NCBI RefSeq assembly: GCF_004363955.1
Contig: NZ_SNZR01000011.1
Location: 744,001-808,000, forward strand
Length of the DNA stretch: 64,000 nucleotides
Origin: Enterovirga rhinocerotis
Lineage (GTDB): Bacteria > Pseudomonadota > Alphaproteobacteria > Rhizobiales > Beijerinckiaceae
Direction of reading: 5' to 3'
A program made the translations under genes and the position numbers. The notes beneath the pieces were generated by a model. That model did no database searches, was not told where the DNA came from, and was given only the letters and a program-made list of their open reading frames with translations. Shown one piece after another: positions 1-9,822 of this stretch (within the stretch, counting starts at the first letter, position 1; every line of letters starts with the position of its first letter).

Positions 1-154
1 AGGCGGAACCCGTCGAGGTTGTCCCGCCCTTGACGGCGATCAGCCGATCGATGATGCGACCGCGCTCCATCAGGAGCTGGTGCATGGATGCGTCGATCCG
101 GTCGATGTCCCGGCGCAGCTCTCCCAAAGCCGCTTCCTGGTCCAGACCTGCCAT
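1..154 (-). CDS. Chorismate mutase, AroQ class (N-terminal part only)
   Basis: Only the first 51 codons lie in the window; the gene runs off the left edge. The reverse strand reads an N-terminus with the AroQ helix-1 pattern LRRDIDRID followed by LLMERGRIIDRLIAVK, where the Arg and Lys positions match the chorismate-binding residues of the all-helical family. It would convert chorismate to prephenate on the way to phenylalanine and tyrosine. The ATG at 152-154 is preceded by an AAGGGGAG ribosome binding site. It is transcribed divergently from metX, with 137 bases between the two starts. The identification is family-level and rests on a fragment. Confidence 0.75.
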   Translation of the reverse strand, partial: MAGLDQEAALGELRRDIDRIDASMHQLLMERGRIIDRLIAVKGGTTSTGSA

Positions 155-291
155 CCACCCGCTCCCCTTAACGCTCATCGGCCTTTATGGGTGTGGCAAG
201 GCGATGCCAAGCCGGCCGCGGCGATTGAGCCGATCGGTTCATCGAACGATTCGTTGACTTTTCCGAACGATTGGCGGCAAACAGGGCGATC

Positions 292-1470
292 ATGAGCGAG
301 CATGCGTTGCGGAGCGTCGTGTCGATCCATCGCTCCGAAGCAGACGATCCGACCAGTCCCGTCCAGCGTTTCGGCCCGGATGAGCCGCTGATGCTGGATG
401 CGGGGGTTGCGCTCGCGCCCTGGCAGATCGCCTATCAGACCTACGGGACGCTCAACGAGGATCGGTCGAATGCGATCCTGGTGTGTCACGCCCTGACGGG
501 CGATCAGCACGTGGCCAACCGCCATCCCGTGACCGGCAAGCCCGGCTGGTGGGAGACCCTGATCGGTCCCGGCCGGCCGATCGATACGGGCCGCTACTTC
601 GTCATCTGTGCCAACGTGATCGGCGGCTGCCTCGGCACGACGGGGCCGGCCTCGACGCGGCAGGATACGGGCGGTCCCTGGGCGCTCGACTTTCCGCTCG
701 TCACCATCCGCGACATGGTCCGCGCGCAGGCGATGCTGGTCGACCGGCTCGGCATCCCGAACCTGTTCTGTGTCGTCGGCGGCTCGATGGGCGGCATGCA
801 GGTGCTGCAGTGGGCGGTCAGCTACCCCGAGAGGGTCTTCGCGGCGCTTCCCATCGCGACCGGCGCTCGTCACTCCGCGCAGAACATCGCGTTTCACGAG
901 GTCGGCCGCCAGGCGATCATGGCCGACCCCGACTGGCGGCGCGGGCGCTATCTCGACGAGGGGGTGAGGCCGGGCAAGGGCCTCGCCGTCGCCCGGATGG
1001 GCGCGCATATCACCTATCTTTCCGAGAGCGCGCTGCACCGGAAGTTCGGCCGCTCGCTCCAGAACCGCGCGGCCCCGACCTTCAGCTTCGACGCCGATTT
1101 CCAGATCGAGAGCTACCTGCGCCACCAGGGATCGAGTTTCGTCGAGCGCTTCGATCCGAACTCGTATCTCTACGTGACGCGGGCGATGGATTATTTCGAC
1201 ATCGCTGCCGATTACGACGGCCAGCTCGCGCGGGCCTTCCGTGGCTCGCCGACCCGCTTCCTCGTCATGTCGTTCACGTCGGACTGGCTGTTTCCGACGC
1301 GGGATTCGCGCGCGATCGTGCATGCGCTCAATGCCGGCGGCGCGCAGGTCGGGTTCGTCGAGATCGAGACCGACAAGGGCCACGACGCGTTCCTGCTGGA
1401 CGAGCCGGAGATGTTCGCGGCGGCGCGGGGCTTCCTCGACGCGGCTGCTGTTGCGCGGGGAATCGCATGA
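292..1470 (+). CDS. metX: Homoserine O-acyltransferase MetX
   Basis: A 392-residue alpha/beta-hydrolase-fold acyltransferase that activates homoserine for methionine synthesis in the cytoplasm. The nucleophile elbow GGSMGG places the catalytic Ser near residue 165; HALTGDQH near 66 and GHDAF near the C-terminus fit the MetX family, the latter supplying the catalytic His. The ATG at 292 has AGGG six bases upstream; an in-frame TTG at 271 is less likely. The stop overlaps metW by 4 bases (ATGA), so the pair is translationally coupled. Whether the acyl donor is acetyl-CoA or succinyl-CoA cannot be told from family membership. I saw no recognisable SAM riboswitch in the leader. Confidence 0.93.
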   Translation: MSEHALRSVVSIHRSEADDPTSPVQRFGPDEPLMLDAGVALAPWQIAYQTYGTLNEDRSNAILVCHALTGDQHVANRHPVTGKPGWWETLIGPGRPIDTGRYFVICANVIGGCLGTTGPASTRQDTGGPWALDFPLVTIRDMVRAQAMLVDRLGIPNLFCVVGGSMGGMQVLQWAVSYPERVFAALPIATGARHSAQNIAFHEVGRQAIMADPDWRRGRYLDEGVRPGKGLAVARMGAHITYLSESALHRKFGRSLQNRAAPTFSFDADFQIESYLRHQGSSFVERFDPNSYLYVTRAMDYFDIAADYDGQLARAFRGSPTRFLVMSFTSDWLFPTRDSRAIVHALNAGGAQVGFVEIETDKGHDAFLLDEPEMFAAARGFLDAAAVARGIA

Positions 1471-2174
1471 GCCCGGCGCGGAAAACCGACGTCGCCCGCG
1501 CCGCCACGCTGGCCGGCGACCGCGCCCGGGCGCAAAGCGTCTTCTCGCCGCCGCCGCTCGAGGACGCGCGCAAGGACCACCTGCTCGTCGCGGGCATGGT
1601 CGAGCCCGGCTCGCGCGTGCTGGACGTCGGCTGCGGGGACGGATTGCTGCTCGCTCTCCTGCGTGAGCACCGAGGGGTGGACGGGCGCGGCATCGAGTTG
1701 TCGCGCGAGGGCGTGAGCCACGCGCTGGCACGCGGCCTCGCCGTGATCCAGGGCGATGCCGACACCGATCTCGCCGACTATCCCGACGATTCCTTCGACT
1801 ACGTCATCCTGTCCCAGACCATCCAGGCGACCCGCCAGCCCCGCGTCGTCCTAGAGCACATGCTTCGGATCGGGCGCCGCGCGATCGTGTCGTTCCCGAA
1901 TTTCGGTCATTGGCGCGTGCGCTGGGAGATCGGGGTTCGCGGCCGCATGCCTGTGACCGACAACCTGCCCCAATCCTGGTACGACACGCCGAATATCCAC
2001 TTCTGCACGATGCGGGACTTCGTCCAGCTGTGCCGGGAACTCGGCGCGACCATCGAGCAGGCGCATGCCCTGGACGCCTGGGGGCGGCCCGTCCGGTTCA
2101 ACCTCCCCTGGTGGTTCTGGAACATGTTCGGCCAGCAGGGCGTGTTCCTGCTGCGCAGGCGGGACGTCGGGTAG
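1467..2174 (+). CDS. metW: Methionine biosynthesis protein MetW
   Basis: A 235-residue class I methyltransferase-fold protein with the SAM-binding glycine motif VLDVGCGDG at residues 51-59. MetW proteins are encoded next to metX in many proteobacteria and are thought to support MetX activity; their own catalytic role is unclear. Here it starts inside the metX stop codon (ATGA). The rest of the protein, including the FPNFGHW and [12 protein letters not shown] segments, is typical of the family. The gene ends 33 bases before the convergent xerD gene. Confidence 0.9.
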   Translation: MSPARKTDVARAATLAGDRARAQSVFSPPPLEDARKDHLLVAGMVEPGSRVLDVGCGDGLLLALLREHRGVDGRGIELSREGVSHALARGLAVIQGDADTDLADYPDDSFDYVILSQTIQATRQPRVVLEHMLRIGRRAIVSFPNFGHWRVRWEIGVRGRMPVTDNLPQSWYDTPNIHFCTMRDFVQLCRELGATIEQAHALDAWGRPVRFNLPWWFWNMFGQQGVFLLRRRDVG

Positions 2175-2207
2175 GTCAGGCCCGCCTGAGGGGCGTGTGA
2201 CGCCCGT

Positions 2208-3131
2208 TCAGGCCTCCGACATCGGGTGAAGGTCGCGCACGATCCCCTTCAGACGCTCGTCGAGGACGTGGGTGTAGATCTGGGTCGTCGCGATGTCGGC
2301 ATGGCCGAGCAGTTCCTGGACGACGCGCAGATCGGCTCCGTTCTGAAGCAGGTGGCTGGCGAAGGCGTGGCGGAGCACGTGCGGGCTGACGCGGTCCGCC
2401 CGGAGGCCGGCCATGGCGGCGATTGTCTTCAGGTCGCGGGCGAAGGCCTGGCGGGTCAGGTGGCCGGCCTCGGATTCGGCCGGAAACAGCCAGGGGCCGG
2501 GCGCCGCGCCGAGATGCTCCAGCCAGAGCCGGCAGCTCTCCATCGCGGCCGCTCCGAGCGGCACGAGCCTCTCCTTTCGGCCCTTGCCACGCACGATCAT
2601 GAACGCCTCGCGCGATCGGGCGGCCGAGCGCGGCAGCGAGACCAGTTCGGAGACGCGAAGCCCCGTCGCGTAGAGGAGTTCGAGCAGGCAGTGCATCCGC
2701 ACCGCCCGGCTCCTCTCGGCGGGCGAGGCGTCCTCGCGTTCCGCCGCTTCGCGTGCGACCCGCAGAAGGCGGTCGACCTCGTCGGTCGACATCACCTTCG
2801 GCAGACCCTGCTCCCGCTTCGGGCCCTTGCTGGACGCGGTCGGCTCGCTCGCCGCGTGGCCTTCAGTATAGAGGAACTTGTGGAATTGACGGACGGCCGA
2901 GAGGCGCCGCGCGGCGGACGATGCCTTCAGGCCCCGCTCGTCGAGGCTCGCGAGAAAGCCCCTGATCGTGGCCGGAGTAGCCGTCGCAGCCCGCTCTCCC
3001 CTCTCCGCGAGATAGCTCAGATAGTCGGCGAGATCGCGCGCATAGGCGTCGAGCGTGTTGCGTGCGGCGCCGCGTTCGGCCGCCTGCATGTCGAGGAACA
3101 GGTCGGCGAGACGGGCATCCGAGACGGTCAT
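2208..3131 (-). CDS. xerD: Tyrosine recombinase XerD
   Basis: A 307-residue site-specific tyrosine recombinase. The N-terminal SAM-like core-binding domain covers roughly residues 5-95 and the catalytic domain 110-300. All catalytic residues are visible: Arg159 (ATGLRVSEL), Lys183, His251 and Arg254 (HVLRH), His277 (LLGHADI) and nucleophile Tyr286 (TQIYTH). Length and intact catalytic set fit the chromosomal dimer-resolution enzyme that acts with XerC at dif. The ATG at 3131 was chosen because an upstream extension would run into aroK. It is divergent from aroK, with 61 bases between starts. XerD rather than XerC is inferred from the family style and this aro locus. Confidence 0.85.
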   Translation of the reverse strand: MTVSDARLADLFLDMQAAERGAARNTLDAYARDLADYLSYLAERGERAATATPATIRGFLASLDERGLKASSAARRLSAVRQFHKFLYTEGHAASEPTASSKGPKREQGLPKVMSTDEVDRLLRVAREAAEREDASPAERSRAVRMHCLLELLYATGLRVSELVSLPRSAARSREAFMIVRGKGRKERLVPLGAAAMESCRLWLEHLGAAPGPWLFPAESEAGHLTRQAFARDLKTIAAMAGLRADRVSPHVLRHAFASHLLQNGADLRVVQELLGHADIATTQIYTHVLDERLKGIVRDLHPMSEA

Positions 3132-3192
3132 CGAGACCTCGATCCTCCTGGCAGCGTCTTTCGCGGCCGACGCGGCATGATAGAGGAGGAGG

Positions 3193-3807
3193 ATGGATAA
3201 CAATCCCCCAACGGTGCCGGCCCGTCCGGGCGACGATGACGGCCGGGCGGCGCTGCTCGACCGGCTCGGCTCGCGCTCGATCGTGCTCGTCGGGCTGATG
3301 GGGGCCGGCAAGACGACGATCGGAAAGCGGCTCGCCTCCCGTCTCGGCCTGCCGTTCCGGGACGCCGATCACGAGATCGAGCGATCCGCGGGAATGCCGA
3401 TCGCCGACATCTTCACCATCTACGGCGAGGCCGCCTTCCGCGATGGCGAGCGGCGCGTGATCGCGCGGATGCTCGAGGACGAGCGCATGGTTCTCGCGAC
3501 GGGCGGCGGCGCCTACATGAACGAGGATACGCGCGGGCGCATTCGCGATCGGGGCGTGTCCGTCTGGCTGCGGGCGGATCACGACACCCTGATGCGCCGC
3601 GTCCGCCGCCGCGGGAACCGCCCCCTCCTGCGCAATCCCGACCCGGACGGGACGATGCGGCGGCTCATGGCCGAGCGCTATCCCGTCTATGGGCTCGCCG
3701 ACGTGACCGTGCAGTCGATCGACGCCTCGCACGACCAGGTCACGCAGGATGTCCTCGACACCCTCACCCTTCACCTGACTTCGGAGCCGTTGCGTGATCC
3801 CGGTTGA
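3193..3807 (+). CDS. aroK: Shikimate kinase
   Basis: A 204-residue P-loop kinase that phosphorylates shikimate with ATP in the aromatic amino acid pathway. The Walker A motif GLMGAGKT is at residues 34-41, followed by the shikimate-binding FRDAD and TGGGAY motifs. A 25-30 residue N-terminal extension precedes the conserved core, as is common in alphaproteobacterial AroK. The ATG follows a strong GAGGAGGAGG stretch. Its 3' end overlaps aroB by 14 bases, consistent with an aroK-aroB operon. Confidence 0.93.
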   Translation: MDNNPPTVPARPGDDDGRAALLDRLGSRSIVLVGLMGAGKTTIGKRLASRLGLPFRDADHEIERSAGMPIADIFTIYGEAAFRDGERRVIARMLEDERMVLATGGGAYMNEDTRGRIRDRGVSVWLRADHDTLMRRVRRRGNRPLLRNPDPDGTMRRLMAERYPVYGLADVTVQSIDASHDQVTQDVLDTLTLHLTSEPLRDPG

Positions 3808-4945
3808 TGTCCACAGTCCGGCAAGTTCGCCGACCGTCGTGCATGTCCCGCTCGGAGAGCGGGCCTACGACATCCTGATCGGACGGGGCGCTCTTGCGGC
3901 GAGCACGGAACGGATCGCGGCTCTCGGCGCCCGTTCGGCCATGATCGTCAGCGACGGCCATGTTCTTCCGCGTCACGGCGAAGCTCTCGAGGCCGTCCTC
4001 GCGCAGGCGGGGCTTCGGGTCGCGACCATCACCGTGCCGCCGGGCGAGGGCTCGAAGAACTATGCCGAACTCGAGCGCGTCTCGAACGCGCTGCTCGATG
4101 CGAAGATCGAGCGCCGCGACCTCGTCGTCGCGCTCGGCGGGGGAGTAGTCGGCGATCTCGCCGGCTTCGCGGCGGCGATCCTGCGCCGCGGCGTGCGGTT
4201 CGTTCAGGTGCCGACCTCGCTCCTGGCGCAGGTGGATTCCTCCGTCGGGGGCAAGACGGGGATCAACGCGCCTGCGGGCAAGAACCTCATCGGCGCCTTC
4301 CATCAGCCGGCCCTCGTCGTCGCGGACACGGCCCTGCTCGACACCCTGCCGGAGCGGGAGTTGCGGGCGGGCTATGCCGAGATCGTGAAATACGGACTCA
4401 TCGACGACCGCGCCTTCTTCGAATGGTGCGAGGCGAACGCGGCCCGTGTCTTCGCGGGCGGCCCCGAGCGGGATCACGCGGTCGCCGTAAGCTGCCGCGC
4501 CAAGGCCGCGGTCGTCGTCGAGGACGAGCGCGAGGAGGGCCGGCGCCAGTTGCTCAATCTCGGCCATACCTTCGCCCATGCGCTGGAGCGGATCGTCGCC
4601 TATGACGGCGCGCGTCTCGTCCACGGCGAGGCGGTCGCGATCGGGCTCGTGCTCGCGTATCGCTTCTCGGCGCAGCTCGGGCTCTGCCCCGGTCAGGATG
4701 CGGAGCGCGTCCGGCGGCATGTCGCGGGGCTCGGGCTGCCGTCGAGCCTCGCCGAGGTTCCCGGCGGCTTCGGCTCGCCCGAGGCGATCCTCGATGCCAT
4801 GGCGCAGGACAAGAAGGTCAAGGCCGGCCGGCTTACCTTCATCCTCGCGCGGGGGATCGGGGAGAGTTTCGTGCAGGACGATGTCGCGGCCGACGACGTT
4901 CTCGCATTCCTGCGCCAGGCCGCGGCCGAAGCCGTCCCAGCCTGA
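3794..4945 (+). CDS. aroB: 3-dehydroquinate synthase
   Basis: A 383-residue NAD- and metal-dependent cyclase that turns DAHP into 3-dehydroquinate. GGGVVGD marks the nucleotide-binding segment, and the metal ligands are seen as the Glu in AGYAEIVKYG, the His in LNLGHTFAHALE and the His in LVHGEAVAIG. The start is a GTG inside the end of aroK, since the ATG at 3807 is out of frame. The stop shares one base with the start of the next gene (TGATG), so three genes appear cotranscribed. Confidence 0.93.
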   Translation: MIPVDVHSPASSPTVVHVPLGERAYDILIGRGALAASTERIAALGARSAMIVSDGHVLPRHGEALEAVLAQAGLRVATITVPPGEGSKNYAELERVSNALLDAKIERRDLVVALGGGVVGDLAGFAAAILRRGVRFVQVPTSLLAQVDSSVGGKTGINAPAGKNLIGAFHQPALVVADTALLDTLPERELRAGYAEIVKYGLIDDRAFFEWCEANAARVFAGGPERDHAVAVSCRAKAAVVVEDEREEGRRQLLNLGHTFAHALERIVAYDGARLVHGEAVAIGLVLAYRFSAQLGLCPGQDAERVRRHVAGLGLPSSLAEVPGGFGSPEAILDAMAQDKKVKAGRLTFILARGIGESFVQDDVAADDVLAFLRQAAAEAVPA

Positions 4946-6189
4946 TGCCGCCGGATATCTGGCAGACGGCCTGGCAGACCTGGGCGCCCTGGCAGATCGC
5001 GGCTCTCGTCTGCGGCCTGCTCGCCGCTGCGGCTCTTCTATCCGCGATCCGTCTCACCCTCGCTCGTGCCTCTCGCCCGGATCCTGAGTCTTCCGAGGGG
5101 CAGACGGGTGTCCGCCGCGCGCTTCCTCTGCGCGCGCGTGTGCTGGGGGCGCTCTTCGTCGGCAACATCCTGCTCAATACAGCTGCGGCGGTGATTGCCG
5201 CGACGGCGCTCATCGCGATCCTGAGCGAGCAGGGATTCGCGAGCGCGGCCGGCGTCGCGATCGGCGTCGTCAGCCTCGCCGCGGTCCTGGCCGAAGCACT
5301 CGCGCGCCTCGCCGCGCGGGCCGGATGCGTCGAGAGGGTCTTCGGCCTCGTCGGCCTGCGGCTCGAGAACTATGCCCAGAAGCTGTCCTTCCGGGAGGAG
5401 ATCCGCGGGCGGCTCGACCTCCTCGATCAGGACGGCGATGTCCCCAACACCGAGCGCCAGATGCTCGGCGGGCTGCTCGATCTCGGCGAGATGACGGTCT
5501 TCGACGTCATGATCCACCGCACCAAGATGCGGACCATCGATGCGGAACTCCCCGTGCAGGAAGTGGTGCGAGAGGTCCTGGCCTCGCCCTATACGCGGCT
5601 TCCGGTCTTCAGGGGGACGCCGGACAACATCATCGGCGTCCTGCACGCCAAGGACCTGTTTCGCGCCATCGAGGGCAGGCGCGAGCGGGCGCGGATCGAC
5701 ATCGAGGCCGTCGCGAGCCCACCGTGGTTCGTGCCCGACACGACAAGCCTGCGCGACCAGCTCTCGGCCTTCCTCGCCAAGAAGCAGCATTTCGCGCTCG
5801 TCGTCGACGAATACGGGGACCTGATGGGCCTCGTGACGCTCGAGGACATCCTCGAGGAGATCGTCGGCGAGATCGGCGACGAGCATGACGTGGCTGCCCG
5901 CGGCGTGCGTCCCCAGGCCGACGGCTCCCTGCTCGTCGACGGCTCGGTCCCGGTTCGCGATCTCAATCGGATGATGGGGTGGGCGCTGCCGGACGAGGAG
6001 GCGACGACGGTCGCCGGCCTCGTCATCCACGAGGCTCAGGCCATTCCCGAGGCGGGGCAGGCCTTCACCTTCCACGGCTTCCGATTCGAAGTGCTTCGCC
6101 GGATGCGGAACCGCATCGTCGCCTTGAGGGTGTCCCGGCTTCCGGCGTCCGATCCGGTAGAGCCCGTCACACGACCCCGAGCAGCCTGA
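4945..6189 (+). CDS. CorC/HlyC-type CBS-domain membrane protein
   Basis: A 414-residue inner-membrane protein of the DUF21-CBS-CorC_HlyC family. An N-terminal hydrophobic region has three likely membrane segments (about 17-38, 66-92, 100-120). It is followed by the NTERQMLGGLLDLGEMTVFDVM linker typical of the family, two CBS domains (about 185-315, second containing VVDEYGDLMGLVTLEDILEE) and a C-terminal CorC_HlyC domain (about 325-400). Family members are linked to divalent cation, often magnesium or cobalt, tolerance; older annotation as hemolysin is misleading. It is the third gene of the aroK-aroB operon. The membrane domain looks compact compared with the family. Confidence 0.85.
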   Translation: MPPDIWQTAWQTWAPWQIAALVCGLLAAAALLSAIRLTLARASRPDPESSEGQTGVRRALPLRARVLGALFVGNILLNTAAAVIAATALIAILSEQGFASAAGVAIGVVSLAAVLAEALARLAARAGCVERVFGLVGLRLENYAQKLSFREEIRGRLDLLDQDGDVPNTERQMLGGLLDLGEMTVFDVMIHRTKMRTIDAELPVQEVVREVLASPYTRLPVFRGTPDNIIGVLHAKDLFRAIEGRRERARIDIEAVASPPWFVPDTTSLRDQLSAFLAKKQHFALVVDEYGDLMGLVTLEDILEEIVGEIGDEHDVAARGVRPQADGSLLVDGSVPVRDLNRMMGWALPDEEATTVAGLVIHEAQAIPEAGQAFTFHGFRFEVLRRMRNRIVALRVSRLPASDPVEPVTRPRAA

Positions 6190-6334
6190 TCAGGGACAGG
6201 ATGCCCAGGATGACGACGATCAGCCGGGCGATCTGCTTGAGGCGTCCTTCAACCGGCAGGCGATCGATCAGATAGAGGATCAGGACGACGATCAGCACCG
6301 TGACGAGGGCGCTGATCAAGATGCTGCTGGTCAT
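6167..6334 (-). CDS. Small two-helix membrane protein (Thivi_2564-like)
   Basis: A 55-residue protein with two hydrophobic helices separated by a short loop (LPVEGRLKQIARLIV), resembling small membrane proteins annotated as Thivi_2564 family. The ATG at 6334 has AGGAGAG five bases upstream. The 3' end overlaps the end of the corC-like gene by 23 bases, tail to tail. A near-consensus EcfG-type promoter lies upstream at 6360-6384. No function is known; an inner-membrane location is inferred. Confidence 0.7.
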   Translation of the reverse strand: MTSSILISALVTVLIVVLILYLIDRLPVEGRLKQIARLIVVILGILSLIRLLGVV

Positions 6335-6359
6335 GAAACTCTCCTGGACGGACGTGTCC

Positions 6360-6384
6360 AACGCGGGAGAGGGCTTCGAGTTCG
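6360..6384 (-). promoter_or_regulatory. Possible EcfG-type promoter (weak match)
   Basis: On the reverse strand this reads CGAAC, 16 bases, CGTT. The EcfG general-stress promoter is GGAAC-N16/17-CGTT, so spacing and -10 element fit but the first base of the -35 element does not. It sits 26 bases upstream of the start of the 55-residue membrane protein gene. Confidence 0.3.
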
Positions 6385-6409
6385 GGCCACACGCTCGCGC
6401 ATGTGGCCC
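6384..6409 (-). terminator. Hairpin downstream of the binding-protein gene
   Basis: An 8-bp perfect stem (GGGCCACA/TGTGGCCC) with a 10-base loop, 23 bases past the stop of the minus-strand binding-protein gene. There is no clear T-run, so it may be a weak terminator or a transcript-end stabiliser. Confidence 0.35.
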
Positions 6410-6432
6410 TCAGTCGCTACGACGCGTCGGTG

Positions 6433-7644
6433 CTACTTCTTCACCAGCGGGCATTCGCTCTCGGAGAGGGGGCGTGCGGATTCCTCGGCGGGGATGGTGG
6501 CGACCACCTTCATCAGGTCCCACTCGCCCTTCGATTCCTCAGGCTTCTTGGCTTCGAGGAGATACATCTCGCGCATCACGCGCCCGTCATCGCGGATCCA
6601 GCCGTTCTTGGTCATGAAGTCGTTGATCGGCAGCTTCTTCATCGCCGCGACGACCGCGGTCGCCTCGTCCGTCCCGGCCTCCTTGACCGCCTTCAGATAG
6701 TGCGTCGCGGCGCTGTAGACGCCGGCCTGCATCATCGTCGGCGGCTTGCCGTGCCGGGCCTGAAAGCGCTTGGAGAAGGCGCGGGTTTCGTCGTTCTGAT
6801 CCCAGTAGAAGGCCTCCGTGAAGATGAGGCCCTGCGCGTCCTTCAGCGTCAGCGAGTGAATGTTGTTGAGGAGCACGAGCAGCCCCGCCACCTTCTGGCC
6901 GCCCTGGACGATCCCGAACTCGGCCGCCTGCTTCATGGTGTTGACCATGTCGGTGCCGGCATTGGCGAGGCCGATGACTTTCGCCTTCGAGGACTGGGCC
7001 TGGAGCAGGAAGGAGGAGAAGTCGGGTGTGTTGAGCGGCGCCCTGACCGCACCGACGACCTTGCCGCCCATCTGCTTCACGATGCCGGCGGCGTCCCTCT
7101 CGAGCGAATGGCCGAAGGCGTAGTCGGAGGTGATGAAGTACCAGCTGTCGTAGCCCGCCTTGGTCAGCGCACTGCCGGTCGCCTTGGCGAGCGCGTAGGT
7201 GTCGTAGACCCAGTGGAAGCCATGGGTCGTGCAGGCCTTGCCGGTCAGCTCGGTGGTGCCGGCGGAGGTGCCGATCGAGATCTTGTTCTTGTCCTTGGCG
7301 ATCCCGTGGATGGCGATGCCGACGGCCGAGTTGCCGGGGCCGATGATCACGTCGACGGCCTCGGTGTCGTACCAGCGCCGGGCGAGCGTGAGCCCGACAT
7401 CGGTCTTGTTCTGCGGATCGCCGTCGACCATCTGGATCGGCTTGCCGAGGACCGTGCCGCCGAAGTCTTCGATGGCGAGCTTCGCGGCGACGACGTCGCC
7501 GGGTCCGTTCTGGTCGGCGAACGGCCCCGACATGTCGGCCATGATGCCGAGTTTGACGACGTTGTCGGAGACCTGAGCGGCTGCGGGGGCTGCGGCGAAG
7601 GCAGCTCCCACGGTCAGTGCCGCGGCAATGCGCTTGAGATTCAT
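6433..7644 (-). CDS. ABC transporter substrate-binding protein, branched-chain amino acid type
   Basis: A 403-residue periplasmic type-I binding protein (Leu/Ile/Val-binding fold). A signal peptide covers about residues 1-23 (AAPAAAQ). The mature part begins with VKLGIMADMSGPFAD, and GPGNSAVGIAIHG and GTSAGTTELTG are ligand-pocket segments of the family. The ATG has a GGAGGG site upstream. There are no permease or ATPase genes beside it, so it is an orphan binding protein here; its ligand could be an amino acid, amide, urea or aromatic acid. The gene lies alone between two unrelated units. Confidence 0.85.
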   Translation of the reverse strand: MNLKRIAAALTVGAAFAAAPAAAQVSDNVVKLGIMADMSGPFADQNGPGDVVAAKLAIEDFGGTVLGKPIQMVDGDPQNKTDVGLTLARRWYDTEAVDVIIGPGNSAVGIAIHGIAKDKNKISIGTSAGTTELTGKACTTHGFHWVYDTYALAKATGSALTKAGYDSWYFITSDYAFGHSLERDAAGIVKQMGGKVVGAVRAPLNTPDFSSFLLQAQSSKAKVIGLANAGTDMVNTMKQAAEFGIVQGGQKVAGLLVLLNNIHSLTLKDAQGLIFTEAFYWDQNDETRAFSKRFQARHGKPPTMMQAGVYSAATHYLKAVKEAGTDEATAVVAAMKKLPINDFMTKNGWIRDDGRVMREMYLLEAKKPEESKGEWDLMKVVATIPAEESARPLSESECPLVKK

Positions 7645-7865
7645 TCGTTCCCTCCGGATCGCGCTCGTTGGCGGCGCGATTCAGTTCGATAGACGCGTTC
7701 TCTCGCGCTGGCGAGAGCGTGTCGGCGTCACAGACAGTCTGACAATTCGGGTCTGTTTGGCAAGAGGGGTTGTCGGAAGTCGGTCATCGGAAATCGCGCC
7801 GTCAGGCGCCGAGGTGGTCGACGCCGTTGCGGTGCGGCCCGTTCACGCCTGCGACGGCATCGGCC

Positions 7866-9635
7866 TTACGACGCAGGTCCGTTCGTTCCGACCATGAACT
7901 GAGCTCTCGCGAGTTCCGCGAAGCGTCCGCCGCGAGCGACCAGCTCGTCGAACGAGCCGTTCTCGATCACCCGTCCTGCATCGAAGACGAGGATGCGGTC
8001 GGCGTTGCGGATCGTCGCGAGGCGGTGAGCGATGACGAAGGTCGTGCGACCGCGCATCACCTCGTCGAGGGCGAGCTGGAGTTTGCGCTCGGTCGCCGCA
8101 TCGAGGGCACTCGTCGCTTCGTCCAGGACGAGGATCGGCGGGTTCTTCAGAAGTGCGCGGGCGATCGAGAGCCGCTGGCGTTCGCCGCCGGACAGAGAGC
8201 GTCCACGCTCGCCGATGACCGAATCGAGGCCGTCGGCCTGGCGCAGGATGAACTCGGATGCCTGAGCGCGCTCCAGCGCCTCGCGCATCTCGGCCTCCGT
8301 TGCCTCGGGGCGGCCGACGAGCAGATTCTCGCGGATCGAGCGCGCGAAGAGCATCGGCTCCTGGAACACGACGCCGATATTTCGGCGGAGCGAGGAAAGG
8401 CTGATGTCCCGGATGTCGATCCCGTCGATCCGGATGACCCCCGATTGCGGATCGAAGGCGCGGTGGAGAAGGCCGAGCGTCGTCGATTTGCCCGAACCGG
8501 TCGAGCCGACGAGGGCGATGTTCTGGCCTGGCTCGACCGCGAAGGAGACGTCCGCGACGGCCGTGCGCTTGCCGTCATAGGAGAAGGAGACGTCCTCGAA
8601 CGCGACGGCTCCGCCGAAGCGGTCGACGATCCGCGCGCCGGGCTTGTCCCGGACGGTCGGAGCGGTGTCCAGCACCTCGAAGAACTCGGCCATCTTCGGG
8701 GCCTGCATGAACAGCTGATTGACGAAGCCGACGACCTGTTCGAGCCGCCCGATCAGCATGGTCGCGATCGACATGAACATGACGACGTCGCCGATCGTGG
8801 CCCGGCCGGTGAGGTTCAGATAGGTGCCGAGGAGGAAGATCGAGGTGACGGTCAGGGTCGCGGAGGCTCGCGTCGCGATCGAGGCGAGCGCCCACCAGGA
8901 CAGGACCGGCGTCTGCGCGGCGAGGAGCTGGCTGATGGTCGTGCGAAGCTCCCGCGATTCCGCCGCGGCCCGCGTGAAGGACTGGATCACGGGAACATTG
9001 CCGAGGGCGTCGGACGCCTGTTCGGCGAGGCGCGAATGGTAGTTCTCGACCCGGCCCTGCAGCGTCTCTGTCTTGCGCAGGACGTAGGCCGTCAGCGCCG
9101 TGAACAGCAGCACGAGGATGACCAGCAGGAGGCCCAGGCGCCAGTTCAGGAACAGCGTCAGCGGCAGCAGGACGCCCAGCGAGACGAGAGCGGCGAAATG
9201 ATCGCGGAAGAAGCCGAGCCAAAGCCAGGCCATCCCGTTCGAGCCCTCCAGCATCACCTTGAGCACGCGGCCCGAATGGGTGGAGGTGTGGAAGGCCAGG
9301 GGCAGTTCGAGCACGTGCTCGAAATAGCTCGCCATGACGGCGAGGCGGCGTCGGTGGGAGAGCCGGTCCGCGTGGAGTGCGACGAGGACGCCCGCTCCGA
9401 TGGTGAACAGGCCGAAAGCGACCCAGGCCAGGATGAAGGGCAGGATCGCTCCGAACTTGATCGGAGCCGGGGCGCTCGCGGATTGCGTGAGGAGGTCGAT
9501 GATCCGGCCGAACAGGATCGGCTCGGCGAAGGCCGCGACCGCGAGCGCGATATTGGCCAGGGCCAGGACGGCCCCGATCCTGAGGTCCGATCCGAGCTGC
9601 TTCAGCACCCGGCCGTAGAGACGGATCAACGACAT
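7866..9635 (-). CDS. ndvA: Cyclic beta-glucan exporter NdvA (ABC transporter, fused permease-ATPase)
   Basis: A 589-residue half-transporter. Residues 1-310 hold a six-helix exporter membrane domain and 330-580 the ATPase domain, with Walker [10 protein letters not shown], signature [16 protein letters not shown], Walker [13 protein letters not shown] and a switch His in VIAHRLATI. The N-terminus ([15 protein letters not shown]) and the [11 protein letters not shown] segment match NdvA/ChvA proteins that export cyclic beta-1,2-glucan to the periplasm. The ATG at 9635 gives the usual family length; 57 upstream in-frame residues look non-coding. No ndvB glucan synthase is nearby. It is divergent from the phosphotransferase gene. 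Confidence 0.85.
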   Translation of the reverse strand: MSLIRLYGRVLKQLGSDLRIGAVLALANIALAVAAFAEPILFGRIIDLLTQSASAPAPIKFGAILPFILAWVAFGLFTIGAGVLVALHADRLSHRRRLAVMASYFEHVLELPLAFHTSTHSGRVLKVMLEGSNGMAWLWLGFFRDHFAALVSLGVLLPLTLFLNWRLGLLLVILVLLFTALTAYVLRKTETLQGRVENYHSRLAEQASDALGNVPVIQSFTRAAAESRELRTTISQLLAAQTPVLSWWALASIATRASATLTVTSIFLLGTYLNLTGRATIGDVVMFMSIATMLIGRLEQVVGFVNQLFMQAPKMAEFFEVLDTAPTVRDKPGARIVDRFGGAVAFEDVSFSYDGKRTAVADVSFAVEPGQNIALVGSTGSGKSTTLGLLHRAFDPQSGVIRIDGIDIRDISLSSLRRNIGVVFQEPMLFARSIRENLLVGRPEATEAEMREALERAQASEFILRQADGLDSVIGERGRSLSGGERQRLSIARALLKNPPILVLDEATSALDAATERKLQLALDEVMRGRTTFVIAHRLATIRNADRILVFDAGRVIENGSFDELVARGGRFAELARAQFMVGTNGPAS

Positions 9636-9822
9636 CGGCGCAAGCGACTCCTTGACGCGACCATGCCGGGCGGGAGGCGCGCGTTCAAGCGGGCAATCGG
9701 AACGCGCTGTGCGTGTCGCCGAGAGGCCCCGCACCTCCCGTTGGGCTGCCGCGACGGCGGGCGCTTCTTGACTTCGCGGCGCCTGTCGGGCGTTGGTCCC
9801 GGCCAAGAAGCGGAGGAGCGAA

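Noticed and set aside
249-285. TTGACT as a -35 element for metX
   Set aside because: The matching -10 would fall within a few bases of the start codon and has no TATAAT-like sequence.
155-291. SAM riboswitch before metX
   Set aside because: metX leaders in this group often carry a SAM-II element, but I could not recognise its conserved core here; a covariance-model search would settle it.
7645-7865. 89-codon frame upstream of the binding-protein gene
   Set aside because: It overlaps the signal peptide region of the binding-protein gene on the other strand and looks random.
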